DNA of 6,174 nucleotides from Clostridium sp. CAG:492. Its GTDB lineage: Bacteria > Bacillota > Clostridia > TANB77 > CAG-508. Location: assembly GCA_000434335.1 (NCBI GenBank), contig FR878212.1, positions 1 to 6,174 of the forward strand, in the 5' to 3' direction. Positions 6,159-6,174 of the stretch are shown here, piece by piece. The first letter of the stretch is position 1, and every line of letters begins with the position of its first letter. Below the pieces are notes generated by a model, which did no database searches, was not told where the DNA came from, and was given only the letters and a program-made list of their open reading frames with translations. Made by a program: the position numbers and the translations under genes.

Positions 6159-6174
6159 CGAGTTTTATCACATT
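6133..6174. repeat. Pair of 10-base direct repeats upstream of tag
   Basis: TTATCACATT occurs at 6133-6142 and again at 6165-6174, 32 bases apart, which is close to three turns of the helix. One copy overlaps the candidate -10 of tag and the other ends exactly at the window edge, upstream of the -35. Such spacing could suit a regulator binding on one face of the DNA, but the repeat is short and AT-rich. Confidence 0.4.

Overview
The window reads as a stretch of a very AT-rich, endospore-forming, fermentative member of the Clostridia (low-GC Firmicutes). The evidence is the strong A/T bias at third codon positions, GGAGG-type ribosome binding sites, a clostridial-type bifunctional AdhE, and a run of sporulation-family genes. 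The genus cannot be fixed from the sequence. All six genes I accept lie on the minus strand, so transcription runs from high to low coordinates. No RNA genes, insertion sequences, CRISPR arrays or phage genes are visible.

Reading in the direction of transcription, the first gene (6057-5515) is a DNA-3-methyladenine glycosylase I (tag). It has its own probable promoter near the window edge and ends in a hairpin terminator (about 5429-5500). Next comes a tightly spaced four-gene group (5363-2794) with gaps of only 51 to 56 bases: a YyaC/DUF1256 GPR-like sporulation protease homologue, an unrecognised 100-residue protein with a C-terminal membrane anchor, a membrane-anchored M23 (LytM) peptidase that looks like SpoIVFA, and an M50 intramembrane metalloprotease that looks like SpoIVFB. 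A sigma-E-like promoter candidate lies just ahead of the first gene, and a 16-bp-stem terminator follows the last. I read this as a mother-cell sporulation operon. By analogy with Bacillus, the SpoIVFA/SpoIVFB pair would control intramembrane proteolysis at the forespore envelope; the small anchored protein between them and yyaC is the real unknown.

The last gene (2611-8) is adhE, the bifunctional acetaldehyde-CoA/alcohol dehydrogenase for ethanol formation. It has a near-consensus vegetative promoter (TTGACT, 17 bases, TATAAT) and a strong ribosome binding site. An in-frame Shine-Dalgarno-plus-ATG lies exactly at the junction of its two catalytic domains, so a separate alcohol dehydrogenase half might be made. 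The transcript leaves the window before any terminator is seen.

Most of the window is conventional. The points most worth a second look are the sporulation operon with its unknown member, the apparently complete zinc site in the SpoIVFA-like protein, the short SpoIVFB without a CBS domain, the likely downstream start of yyaC, and the internal start in adhE.
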